Origin: an uncultured Clostridia bacterium
GTDB lineage: Bacteria > Bacillota > Clostridia > Oscillospirales > Ruminococcaceae
Length of the DNA: 7,381 nt
Assembly (NCBI GenBank): GCA_946613705.1
Contig: CAMOFU010000119.1
Location: forward strand, 1 to 7,381
Reading direction: 5' to 3'
Of this stretch, positions 1 to 7,381 are shown in pieces; position 1 is the stretch's first letter, and the number at the start of each line of letters is the position of its first letter. The notes beneath the pieces are model-generated. The model saw nothing but the letters and a program-made list of their open reading frames with translations, searched no databases and was not told the origin of the DNA. Both the position numbers and the translations under genes were made by a program.

Positions 1-39
1 GTGAATGGCTGTTTTTATTAAGATCATGACCGTTTCGGT

Positions 40-2912
40 CTATTCGCTTCTGAGCATCTCGGAGGATACGGGCGAGCGGTACATTCCTATCAGCGTGGGG
101 AGGTATGACAGGAGCATCAGTGCGAACACCGTGAAGAAAACTATAAGCACGGGTATCGGCTGGAAGCTCGCTTCATATGGCAGTATTCCGTTGACGAAAA
201 ACTTCGTCAGCAGCACTCCCGCGACAGCGCTGATGCCCGCCGTGACTGCCGCATACGAAAAGGCTTCTATCACAAGAGATGCCGTTACCTGCCGCATCGA
301 CATACCGCAGGCGCGGAGCATCGAAAGCTCACGTCGGCGGTTGACTATGCCCGCTGCCGAGGTAGAGACAACGTTTATCATCGCAGCGATGAAGATGACA
401 GCTGCCAGCGACAGCCCCGCCACCCTTATCGCCTCGGCAGTGCGCTTGTTGGTTATCGAATAGGTGATGTTGCTCACCACATCGGTGTAATTCTCCTGCA
501 GGCTGCTCTGTGCCTTCTCCTCAATGCCCTGCTTGGCATAGAGCAGGAAATAGTCCACCGTCTTTGTGCCGAACACTTCGTCTATCGGGGCAAAGAAGTC
601 GGCAGAGCGCTCTATCGGGATAATAGCCATAAGTATGCCTTCAAGGTCAGGATCCTCCGAGGCGGTATAGGACCCCGCAACAGGCAGCGTGACCGTCGGT
701 GAAGCGGGAGTATCGTCAGCGGGTACAGTGATCTCGGTCAGACCGTCCTTGAACGGCATCAGCTTACGGTAGTCGGATCGTTCGGCAGCAGCACCGTCTG
801 CAGCGATCTCGGCAGTATAGCGCGAGAGCAGCATACCGTCCGAGGCAAGGAATTCATCATAGCTGATATCTGCCGTCAGCTTCTCAAACTGCTCCCTCGT
901 TACTGCCTTCACAACAAACTCGACCGAACCGAGCGGATCGAGCTTATTTACATAGACCTCCCTGAACTCGTCTGTGAGAGACGAGAGCAGCCGCTCGCTT
1001 GCCACTGTGCCGCGGGTAGACACGATCCGATCGACAACAGGCTGTATCCGATCGAACATATCCGTTCCGACAAGCTGCTCATATGTCTGCTGTGCATCGG
1101 GGTCGGCACCCGTCAGGTAGAGATCGAAGTCGGATTCCTTGCTGTATTCCAGCTCTGCCATTTTATCCAGGCCGTCTACAAATGCCGCAAGCGTTATCAT
1201 CAGCACACCGCTCATGACCGCTGCCAGCAGTGTTATCACACCGTGCATCTTGCGCCTTGCACCGTTGCGTGCAGCATAGCCCGCCGCAAAGCCGAAATGC
1301 CTGCGTGTGAACCAGCTGCTTCTGCGGGCGCGGGTCTTGCTCTTTATGCCCTTGAAAGCCTCCATGGGCGAGAGCCTGTTTATCCTTATCGCGCAGGCGT
1401 AGCCCGACATCAGCACGGAGAACATCGCCGCCGCGATTATTATGACCATTATCAGCGGGATCATTTCAAGGCTGAAAAACTTCTCGGTCATGCCCTCGCC
1501 GTAGAGCACGTCAAAAATTTTTATGTCCATAATTTTGGACATCACAGCCTTGCCCGTCACCATTGCGAGCGCTATGGCTATCGGCAGGGCGGTGATGATA
1601 TAGATCAGGCACTCGGTCATTATCATCAGGAATATCTGCTTGTTTGAGGTGCCGACCGTTTTGAGCGCAGCATACTGCTGTGCGCGGTATGCCGATGAAA
1701 GCTCAAAAGCATTGTTTACGATCAGGCGCGCAAAGAAGATAAACACTGCGGTGAGTATCACACCTGCGATCATCAGCATGACCGCGCTCTGAGACAGCCC
1801 GAAATCACGTCCCTCGAGCAGGATCAGATCGCTGTGCATAAAGATGTGCTCTGTCACCGAGCCGTCGGGCTGCTGCTCTGTCGGCTCGACCCCGATAGTC
1901 TCACAGATCTGCTGCACCTCGGTCTCGATATCCTGCCCCTCGCTTATGCGTACAAAGCAGTCTGCTTCGCCGTGGAAAAGCTGCCTTGCCCAGTCATCGC
2001 CCGCACTGAATGTGAGATCATTCATACCGTTCGACCGCCCGACGACCTGAAAGGTCTTCTCCAGCACGCTCACAGGCTCACCGTCACCGATGCTGCCGCG
2101 GACGCTGTATACTGTCTTTGTGCCGCCCTGCCCGTCAAGCTCTTCAAAGGTATATTCCCCGTAGAGCAGCTCGTGCATCATATCATTCAGCCTGTAGGCA
2201 TTGATGCATTCCTCCAGCATCCTGCCGAACAGTCCGCTCTTGTCCTCGGTGAACTCGCGGTCGGGCGGAATATCGGTGACGGGATATATCGGGTCGCCGT
2301 AAACATCTGTCTCCCCCGTCGGCTCCAGCTGCTGCGCATAGTATTCCACCCTGCCGCGGCTGACCTCATAACGCAGAGTGAGCGATGAGCCGACATTCAC
2401 ACCGTAGATGTCGGCAATGCCGTCCGATACCGCGATCTCGCCGTCCTTTTCGGGGAGCCGTCCGTGCAGTACCGTCTGACCCGTGCCGCCCAGCGAAAGG
2501 ATATCGCCCGAGATCAGCTCGCCTTCATATACCGTATCATGCACCTCGGCGGTGTCTCTGCCGTTTATCAGCAGTCTCGGGAACAGAGCGTCACCCGAGG
2601 TCTTCCCGTCCCCGATGTACTCATCAATATAATCCTGAAAGAACACTCCCGTCTGCACGGTACTGTAAGCGCTCTCGGACACCGAGCTGCTCTTCGATGC
2701 CTGCTCTGCCTGTTCGAGCGAGACAGCACCTATCCGCGCATGAGCACGCCCGTGCTCATAGCCCTCCTGCGAGCGAAGCATCGACACTGCCGAGCTGAAA
2801 TACACCCCGAGAAAGCACATCATGTACATAGCCACCAGCACCGAAAAAAAGGAAAGCAGCGTGCGCTTTTTGTCACGGCGCATCCAGCGGAGAACGATCG
2901 TTATAAGCGCCG

Positions 2913-2916
<4 letters not shown>
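40..2916 (-). CDS. FtsX/MacB-type ABC transporter permease, 958 aa, two FtsX cores and two large extracytoplasmic domains
   Basis: This is the membrane subunit of an ABC transporter, paired with the ATPase gene just upstream. Reading the protein, I place eight hydrophobic segments at about residues 20-45, 376-400, 428-452, 484-508, 558-580, 831-856, 878-903 and 920-945. The order is one helix, a roughly 330-residue outside domain, three helices, a basic cytoplasmic linker (about 509-557), one helix, a roughly 250-residue outside domain, then three helices. Both three-helix blocks carry the FtsX-family coupling motif: YAALKTVGTSNKQI (415-428) and LSMLRACGMSMRQV (864-877). Members of this type VII/MacB superfamily often work by mechanotransmission, for example lipoprotein release, peptide efflux or resistance, rather than classical translocation. 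The substrate cannot be read here. The ATG overlaps the ATPase stop codon as ATGA, which implies translational coupling. The gene ends with TAG at 40-42. No membrane-fusion protein or two-component system lies within the window. The family call is firm; the role is open. Confidence 0.93.
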
Positions 2917-3605
<689 letters not shown>

Positions 3606-3612
3606 TGAGCTA

Positions 3613-3620
3613 TCCTCCTC
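3613..3620 (-). promoter_or_regulatory. Ribosome binding site of the ABC ATPase gene
   Basis: Read on the minus strand this is GAGGAGGA, 7 bases before the ATG at 3605. It decides the start of the ATPase gene against a longer open reading frame that begins at 3752. Confidence 0.88.
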
Positions 3621-3641
3621 GAAAATATGATACATACTATA

Positions 3642-3683
3642 ATTATACACCCTGATTGTTACCTCATCATTACAAACAGTCAA
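3642..3683 (-). promoter_or_regulatory. Candidate promoter(s) of the ABC transporter operon
   Basis: Two alternatives are visible on the minus strand. A perfect -10 hexamer, TATAAT, lies at 3647-3642, but no good -35 sits 16-18 bases before it. Further upstream, TTGACT (3683-3678) is followed after 17 bases by AACAAT (3660-3655), which matches 5 and 4 of 6 consensus positions. Either would give a leader of roughly 30-45 bases before the ATG at 3605. The TATAAT is part of the palindrome TATAATTATA (3638-3647). The sequence does not show which is used. A weak or activator-dependent promoter would fit control by the divergent LysR-type protein. Confidence 0.5.
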
Positions 3684-3706
3684 ATAGTTATTAATTATCC
3701 GTGATA

Positions 3707-3730
3707 CACAGCCCCGCCGCTGCGGCTGTG
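3707..3730. repeat. GC-rich inverted repeat in the divergent intergenic region
   Basis: CACAGCC (3707-3713) and GGCTGTG (3724-3730) are perfect 7 bp arms around a 10-base GC-rich centre. The element sits just upstream of the regulator's -35 box (3737) and upstream of the ABC operon promoter candidates, in otherwise AT-rich DNA. It has no following T-run in either direction, so it is not an intrinsic terminator. A protein-binding site is possible, but I cannot assign it to a regulator. Confidence 0.45.
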
Positions 3731-3736
3731 GTACGA

Positions 3737-3765
3737 TTGACAAGGCGGGCAAATCATGCTATAAT
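3737..3765 (+). promoter_or_regulatory. Consensus sigma-A promoter of the LysR-type regulator gene
   Basis: TTGACA (3737-3742), a 17-base spacer and TATAAT (3760-3765) match the housekeeping consensus at all twelve positions. TGC directly before the -10 makes it an extended -10 as well. The predicted transcript start is near 3772, leaving a leader of about 33 bases. A promoter this strong is unusual for a LysR-type gene, and its -10 lies inside a dyad at 3759-3789, which suggests it is held down by a repressor. Confidence 0.88.
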
Positions 3766-3789
3766 CAATATACAAATATATGATTATAG
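3759..3789. promoter_or_regulatory. Operator-like dyad over the -10 box and transcript start of the LysR-type gene
   Basis: CTATAATCA (3759-3767) is perfectly mirrored by TGATTATAG (3781-3789). If A3768 is left out, TATA (3769-3772) also pairs with TATA (3777-3780) around CAAA, giving 13 paired positions with one bulge. The left arm contains the -10 hexamer and lies mostly upstream of the predicted transcript start, so the symmetry cannot act as a full RNA hairpin from this promoter. A DNA operator for a dimeric protein is the simplest reading. The LysR-type protein itself (autoregulation) is the obvious candidate, but its identity is inference. Confidence 0.65.
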
Positions 3790-3793
3790 ATAT

Positions 3794-3798
3794 GGAGG
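3794..3798 (+). promoter_or_regulatory. Ribosome binding site of the LysR-type gene
   Basis: GGAGG lies 6 bases before the ATG at 3805 and fixes that start. It follows the right arm of the dyad by only four bases. Confidence 0.9.
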
Positions 3799-3804
3799 AT
3801 AAAG

Positions 3805-4731
3805 ATGAACCTGACACACCTGAGATACATGGTCGAGGTCGAGCGGCACGGCTCGATAACCAAGGCGGCGGCGGCGCTGTATATGGGGCAGCCGAATCTC
3901 TCGAAGGCTATCAAGGAGCTGGAGCGGGAGTTCGGCGTGCCGATATTCCGCCGCTCGGCAAAGGGAGTGATACCCACCGAGAAGGGCAAGGAGCTGCTGC
4001 TGCACGCAAAGGCGATACTCTCGCAGGTAGAGAAAATGGAAAAGCTCTCGCGCGAGGACGAAAGCTCGGGGCTGGAATTCTCGCTGCTGCTGCCGAGGGC
4101 AAGCTATATCTCCCACGCATTCACGCTGTTTTTGAACGAGGTGAATGCCGTTGAGAAAATGAACATCAAGTTCAAGGAGACCAACTCGATGTCTGCGATA
4201 GACCTTGTTGCCGACTGCGAATACGACCTCGGGATAATCCGCTACCCGATAAACTACGAGGCGTTCTTTCTTTCGGCGGTCGAGGAGAAGGGGCTGAAGG
4301 CGCGCGAGGTCTGGACCTATGACTATGTGCTGCTGATGAGCGCCAAAAGCCCGCTCGCACGCGCTGTTGAGATACGCAGCAGCGTGCTCGACGACTATAT
4401 CGAGATACTGCACGGCGACAACATCGTGCCGAACATCTCGCAGACCTTTCTGCGGCGGGACGCACAGCTCGGCAGCAGCCGCAGGCATATCTTCGTTTAC
4501 GAGCGCGGCAGCCAGTTCGACATTCTCTGCACCGTGCCCAATTCCTATATGTGGGTGTCTCCCCTGCCGCGTGAGGTGCTGCGGCGGTATAACCTTGTGC
4601 AGAAGCCCTGCGCCGACCTTGTCAAGCGCAACCGCGACCTGCTGATCTATCAGTCCAACTACCGCCTGTCGCAGACCGAGAAGCTGTTCATCGACACGCT
4701 CGATGAGGTCCGCAAGAGTATTATCGTGTGA
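3805..4731 (+). CDS. LysR-type transcriptional regulator, 308 aa
   Basis: This is a DNA-binding regulator of the LysR family and has the usual length of about 300 residues. The N-terminus holds the family's winged helix-turn-helix: LRYMVEVERHGSITKAA (6-22) leads into a recognition helix around QPNLSKAIKELE (29-40), followed by the conserved wing region FGVPIFRRSAKGVIPTEKG (43-61) and a linker helix (about 62-82). Residues from about 90 to 300 form the substrate-binding-like effector domain; I cannot identify the ligand. The start is supported by GGAGG at 6 bases and a perfect promoter upstream. The gene is divergent from the ABC operon, a common arrangement for LysR targets, and lies 78 bases upstream of the secreted lipase gene on the same strand. 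Either neighbour could be the target. The dyad over its own -10 box suggests negative autoregulation. No terminator is visible after the TGA stop. Confidence 0.95.
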   Translation: MNLTHLRYMVEVERHGSITKAAAALYMGQPNLSKAIKELEREFGVPIFRRSAKGVIPTEKGKELLLHAKAILSQVEKMEKLSREDESSGLEFSLLLPRASYISHAFTLFLNEVNAVEKMNIKFKETNSMSAIDLVADCEYDLGIIRYPINYEAFFLSAVEEKGLKAREVWTYDYVLLMSAKSPLARAVEIRSSVLDDYIEILHGDNIVPNISQTFLRRDAQLGSSRRHIFVYERGSQFDILCTVPNSYMWVSPLPREVLRRYNLVQKPCADLVKRNRDLLIYQSNYRLSQTEKLFIDTLDEVRKSIIV

Positions 4732-4744
4732 GCTGTGATAGTTA

Positions 4745-4773
4745 TTGACAACTGTAAACTGTTGTGCTATAAT
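4745..4773 (+). promoter_or_regulatory. Consensus sigma-A promoter of the secreted lipase gene
   Basis: TTGACA (4745-4750), 17 bases and TATAAT (4768-4773) are again a full consensus match, with TGC before the -10 as in the LysR-type gene's promoter. The spacer holds two direct copies of AACTGT seven bases apart (4750-4755 and 4757-4762) and a short inverted pair ACAAC (4748-4752) and GTTGT (4761-4765). The predicted transcript start is near 4780, giving a leader of about 30 bases. The promoter begins only 13 bases after the regulator's stop codon. Confidence 0.88.
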
Positions 4774-4794
4774 TCAATCGTAGGATATTTTTTC

Positions 4795-4802
4795 AAAGGA
4801 GG
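4795..4802 (+). promoter_or_regulatory. Ribosome binding site of the secreted lipase gene
   Basis: AAAGGAGG lies 7 bases before the ATG at 4810. It marks the start of the long frame that runs off the window end. Confidence 0.92.
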
Positions 4803-4809
4803 TTCTACC

Positions 4810-4923
4810 ATGAAAAACAAATTACTTGCTTTGGCAGCAGCCGCAGCTATCGTGTTCGGAACGGCTGCCGTTCCCCTCGGCGAGAGCGGCTCGTTCTCTC
4901 CGATAGTGATAGGGGCAAGCGCC
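4810..4923 (+). other. Signal peptide of the lipase protein
   Basis: Residues 1-38 start MKNK, followed by an alanine/leucine-rich hydrophobic core (about 5-22), a more polar stretch and an ASA motif at 36-38 before EAE. This fits Sec export with signal peptidase I cleavage. There is no lipobox cysteine. The distance from core to cleavage site is long, so the exact site is uncertain. Confidence 0.8.
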
Positions 4924-7381
4924 GAGGCAGAAACAGAGGTCAGCGGGGATTTTGAGTTCAAGCGTCTCTCGTCCTCGCGCATCACTATCACCAAGTATAC
5001 GGGCAGTGACAAAAACGTCACTATCCCCAAGACGATCGACGGCCGCAAGGTCACTGCTATCGGAGCAGAAGCGTTCCGTAACAACGATGCCCTTGTGAGC
5101 GTTACTATCCCCGATACCGTGGATATGATCTGTGAGTATGCTTTTTACCACTGCGATAACCTTTCAAGCGTCAAGCTCCCCGCCGATCTGCTGTACATAG
5201 AGAGTTATGCATTTGCCTATTGCGTCTCTCTTCCCGAGATCGAATTCCCCGATGAGACGGAGGAGATAGACGATGATGCTTTTTTCAATTGTACAAGCCT
5301 TGGCTCGGTGAGCCTGCCCGACAGCGTTACGACCCTCGGCACTTTTGCTTTCAGCGACTGCACCTCTCTTGAAGCGCTCAAGCTTTCGGAAAACCTCACC
5401 GCTGTTCCCAAAGGCTGTTTTGACGGCTGCGAGATGCTCGATATCGTGGTTATCCCCGCAAGTGTAAATTCTATCGGAGATTTTGCTTTCAAAAGCTGTT
5501 CTGCAATGGAGGTCATCAGCTTCAACAACGGACTGAACTCAATAGGAAGCGAAGCCTTTGAATACTGCGACAGTCTTACGAGCGTAGTTCTCCCGAACAC
5601 CGTGACCTCCATAGGTGGATACGCTTTTTGCGGATGTGACAGGCTGAAGTCGGTCGATCTTTCTCAGAATCTGAAATACATAAGTCAATTTACATTTAAT
5701 GGATGTCAAAGACTTTCCGAGATCACGATCCCCGAAACGGTGACAGGTATCTATGATTGCGCTTTTGATGGCTGTTCCAAGCTCACCTCTATAAATATCC
5801 CCTCGTCCGTCACATTTATTGGGTACGATGCATTTTACGGCTGCCCGCTGAATGAGCTGACTGTCCCAAAGAGTGTTGAGGACATAAGAGGTAATGCATT
5901 CGGCTTTTCAAGCGACGGCAACAACAACACGATGCAGACGGGAACAAAGATCAAGGTCTACAAGTATTCCGCAGGATACGACTACTGTGTAAAAAACGAG
6001 CTGCCCTTTGAGCTTATGGGCGATTCCGAGGCTGATGATTTCGACAAGTACATCTTCGGAACAAACAGCAGCTCATATAACAACGACCTTGCGATAGATC
6101 TTGCATGGGCTTGCCAGTATATAGGCTACTCCGATCTGACCGATTTTTATAAATACTATAAAAAGCTCGGTTTCAGAGACTACACTATCGGGTATTCAGG
6201 GGACTCCTACTGCAACGCCGTAGGTGCAAAGCTGTATGATGACGATACCGTTGTTATGATGATAACCTGCCGCGGCTCGACAGTGACGAGCGAGTTTCTC
6301 GGCGATTTCTTCACACACCACAACTCCCGCAGCGAATTCGGCGGCAGAGAGGTCTATGACAATGCCTATGAGTTCTACAACGTGGTCATCAATAACATCA
6401 AGAAATTCTATGAGGATTACCCGAAATACCTTAACAAGAAAACAAAGCTCATCATAACGGGACACAGCCTCGGCGGTGCCTGCGCAAATCTGCTGGCTGC
6501 ATACTTCGACCAGAACTTGACCGGCTCCTCAAACGATATGATGAGCCTTACCAAGGACGATATCTATTGCTACACCTTCGGTGCTATCGACAGCATCAAG
6601 TCGGCAACGGTGGATACAAGCAAATACAGCAATATCCACAACGTTTATAATTTCTATGATTCATTCGGACCGTATTCGCTCGGCGGACTGCTGCTCTCGC
6701 TCCATGACCCTATCGGCAACGTCGGCACAATGATCGGCAAATTCGGTCATATGGACACCTTTGCATTCAACTACTATTACAACAGCTTTTTCAAGCAGTT
6801 CACAAATATCGCAGAGAACCACCTTATAGAAAACTACATCAAGTCGCTGCAGAAGAATGAGGTGAGCTGCCGCAAGAAATACAGAACGGGCGGAGTTTAC
6901 TGCCCTGTGGATGTTGAGATCACCTGCGGCGGAAAGACTGTTGCAAAGACAGTAAACAACGAGATAGTTGAAAACGAGACAACGATACCGTTCTATATCT
7001 ACGAGGATCAGAAGCACTTTGTTCTGCCCGACGATCAGGAGTACACGATAAACCTCACCGCTTACGATGAGGGCACTATGGACTTCTTCATCGAGGAATT
7101 TGACGATCAGACTGAGACGTATTCCGTAAAGGTCTGCCGAAATGTGGCTCTTGTACCCGACAAGCAGTTCAGCTACACTCAGAGCACGGAGCAGACTGCC
7201 GAGCAGCCCGAGCTTTTCGTTATAGGAGAAAACAGCAGACCCGAAATGACCGTCGATGAAGAGGGCGTTGAGACACCTGTTGAGGACGATGTTATCCTCG
7301 GCGACGTGAACGCCGACGGCAAGGTCACGATGAAGGACTACTCCGAGCTGCAAAAGTTCCTCTCGGGCTGGGACGTGGAGA
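4810..7381 (+). CDS. Secreted BspA-like leucine-rich repeat, class 3 lipase and dockerin protein (3' end beyond window)
   Basis: The frame is open from ATG 4810 to the window edge (857 codons read, no stop). Domains in order: signal peptide, about 1-38, with likely cleavage after ASA; BspA-type leucine-rich repeats, 70 to about 365; linker; alpha/beta-hydrolase of the lipase class 3 family, about 415-690; a beta-rich domain, about 690-790; an acidic linker; and the first half of a type I dockerin from 830. The predicted catalytic set is nucleophile Ser553 in GHSLGG (551-556), Asp617, His672 and oxyanion residue Ser490 in CRGS. The spacings 490-553-617-672 closely follow Thermomyces lanuginosus lipase (83-146-201-258). 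It should hydrolyse ester bonds outside the cell; whether the substrate is a lipid, an acylated polysaccharide or another ester cannot be read. The dockerin predicts anchoring to a cohesin-bearing scaffold, and the repeats suggest adhesion or substrate recognition. Start, promoter and ribosome site are all strong. His647 is a less well-placed alternative catalytic histidine. Confidence 0.93.
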   Translation, partial: MKNKLLALAAAAAIVFGTAAVPLGESGSFSPIVIGASAEAETEVSGDFEFKRLSSSRITITKYTGSDKNVTIPKTIDGRKVTAIGAEAFRNNDALVSVTIPDTVDMICEYAFYHCDNLSSVKLPADLLYIESYAFAYCVSLPEIEFPDETEEIDDDAFFNCTSLGSVSLPDSVTTLGTFAFSDCTSLEALKLSENLTAVPKGCFDGCEMLDIVVIPASVNSIGDFAFKSCSAMEVISFNNGLNSIGSEAFEYCDSLTSVVLPNTVTSIGGYAFCGCDRLKSVDLSQNLKYISQFTFNGCQRLSEITIPETVTGIYDCAFDGCSKLTSINIPSSVTFIGYDAFYGCPLNELTVPKSVEDIRGNAFGFSSDGNNNTMQTGTKIKVYKYSAGYDYCVKNELPFELMGDSEADDFDKYIFGTNSSSYNNDLAIDLAWACQYIGYSDLTDFYKYYKKLGFRDYTIGYSGDSYCNAVGAKLYDDDTVVMMITCRGSTVTSEFLGDFFTHHNSRSEFGGREVYDNAYEFYNVVINNIKKFYEDYPKYLNKKTKLIITGHSLGGACANLLAAYFDQNLTGSSNDMMSLTKDDIYCYTFGAIDSIKSATVDTSKYSNIHNVYNFYDSFGPYSLGGLLLSLHDPIGNVGTMIGKFGHMDTFAFNYYYNSFFKQFTNIAENHLIENYIKSLQKNEVSCRKKYRTGGVYCPVDVEITCGGKTVAKTVNNEIVENETTIPFYIYEDQKHFVLPDDQEYTINLTAYDEGTMDFFIEEFDDQTETYSVKVCRNVALVPDKQFSYTQSTEQTAEQPELFVIGENSRPEMTVDEEGVETPVEDDVILGDVNADGKVTMKDYSELQKFLSGWDVE
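5017..5904 (+). repeat. Tandem BspA-type leucine-rich repeats (about 13 units, 69 bp period)
   Basis: From residue 70 the protein repeats the pattern of a beta strand with I/L-P, then a conserved S/G-x-x-AF-x-x-C-x-x-L core. Unit 1 (70-97) is 28 residues. Units 2-11 (98-327) are each exactly 23 residues, or 69 bases. Unit 12 (328-349) has 22, and a last degenerate unit runs from 350 to about 365. The cysteine before the final leucine is kept in units 2-12. Such repeats (LRR_5 family) are common in secreted proteins of gut bacteria and some protists and often mediate adhesion. At DNA level the copies are well diverged, so this is an old array and not a recent expansion. Confidence 0.92.
6052..6879 (+). 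other. Class 3 lipase/esterase catalytic domain
   Basis: This covers residues of about 415-690. Visible landmarks are MMITCRGS (483-490, oxyanion strand and loop), LIITGHSLGGACANLLAAY (547-565, nucleophile elbow and following helix), YTFGA (588-592), HNVYNFYDSF (610-619, predicted Asp617) and NHLIENYIKSL (671-681, predicted His672). The order and spacings match alpha/beta-hydrolases of this family. A lid could lie within 620-645, where small and hydrophobic residues dominate; that part is inference. Confidence 0.88.
7297..7381 (+). other. Type I dockerin, first half (cut by window end)
   Basis: Residues 830-857 begin LGDVNADGKVTMKDYSELQK, the classic first dockerin segment. It has an EF-hand-like calcium loop (Asp832, Asn834, Asp836, Thr840, Asp843) followed by a helix ending FLSG. 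A full dockerin has a second copy about 30 residues on, which would lie outside the window. Dockerins bind cohesins on cellulosomal scaffoldins; in Ruminococcus they also occur on many non-cellulase proteins. Confidence 0.87.

Noticed and set aside
28..40. Hairpin GACCG-AAA-CGGTC at the end of the ABC permease gene as an intrinsic terminator
   Set aside because: The 5 bp stem overlaps the stop codon, and on the minus strand it is followed by ATGATCTTAATAAAAAC, with no T-run. It is too weak to call a terminator.
3606..3752. N-terminal extension of the ABC ATPase to an ATG at 3752
   Set aside because: The added 49 residues are unlike the family and would be coded by the AT-rich promoter region, while a strong GAGGAGGA supports the start at 3605.
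3784..4488. Open frame of 234 codons on the minus strand inside the LysR-type gene
   Set aside because: It is antisense to a clear LysR-family protein, its composition is rich in Arg, His, Leu and Gln without domains, and it has no convincing start signals.
4732..4809. Terminator between the LysR-type gene and the lipase gene
   Set aside because: The only symmetry is ACAAC/GTTGT inside the promoter spacer, too short and without a T-run after it. No terminator can be supported.
5017..5904. Periodic 69-base pattern considered as a CRISPR array or non-coding satellite
   Set aside because: The period is the 23-residue protein repeat in one open frame. DNA copies are diverged and there is no repeat/spacer alternation.
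6661..7353. Open frame of 230 codons on the minus strand opposite the lipase gene
   Set aside because: It mirrors conserved lipase and linker codons, has no recognisable domain and no upstream gene signals.

Overview
The window looks like a piece of a Firmicutes chromosome, most likely Ruminococcaceae (Ruminococcus-like). Four things point that way: a secreted protein that combines BspA-type leucine-rich repeats with the first half of a type I dockerin, strong GGAGG ribosome binding sites, sigma-A promoters close to consensus, and moderately GC-rich coding DNA around AT-rich promoters. This is inferred from gene content only. No rRNA or other phylogenetic marker is present.

Layout. On the minus strand, 3605 down to 40 is a two-gene ABC transporter operon: an ATP-binding protein of the MacB/LolD/FtsE type (2913-3605), then a 958-residue FtsX/MacB-type permease (40-2916). 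Their stop and start codons overlap as ATGA. A 199-base divergent intergenic region (3606-3804) separates this operon from a LysR-type regulator on the plus strand (3805-4731). It holds a textbook promoter for the regulator whose -10 box is embedded in a 9+4 bp dyad, a GC-rich 7 bp dyad, and weaker promoter candidates for the ABC operon. After a further 78 bases, which carry a second textbook promoter, comes the largest gene. It starts at 4810 and is still open at the window end. It encodes a secreted protein: signal peptide, about 13 BspA-like leucine-rich repeats, a class 3 lipase/esterase domain with a complete predicted catalytic set, a beta-rich linker domain, and a dockerin cut off by the window edge.

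How the parts may work together. The regulator lies between the transporter operon and the lipase gene, so it could control either one, itself, or both. No visible intrinsic terminator separates it from the lipase gene, so some read-through is possible. The two plus-strand promoters share TTGACAA, a 17-base spacer and an extended -10 TGCTATAAT. The most notable item is the repeat-lipase-dockerin architecture, which suggests a surface- or cellulosome-attached esterase with its own adhesion/recognition domain. No RNA gene, insertion sequence, CRISPR array, phage gene or integrase was seen.
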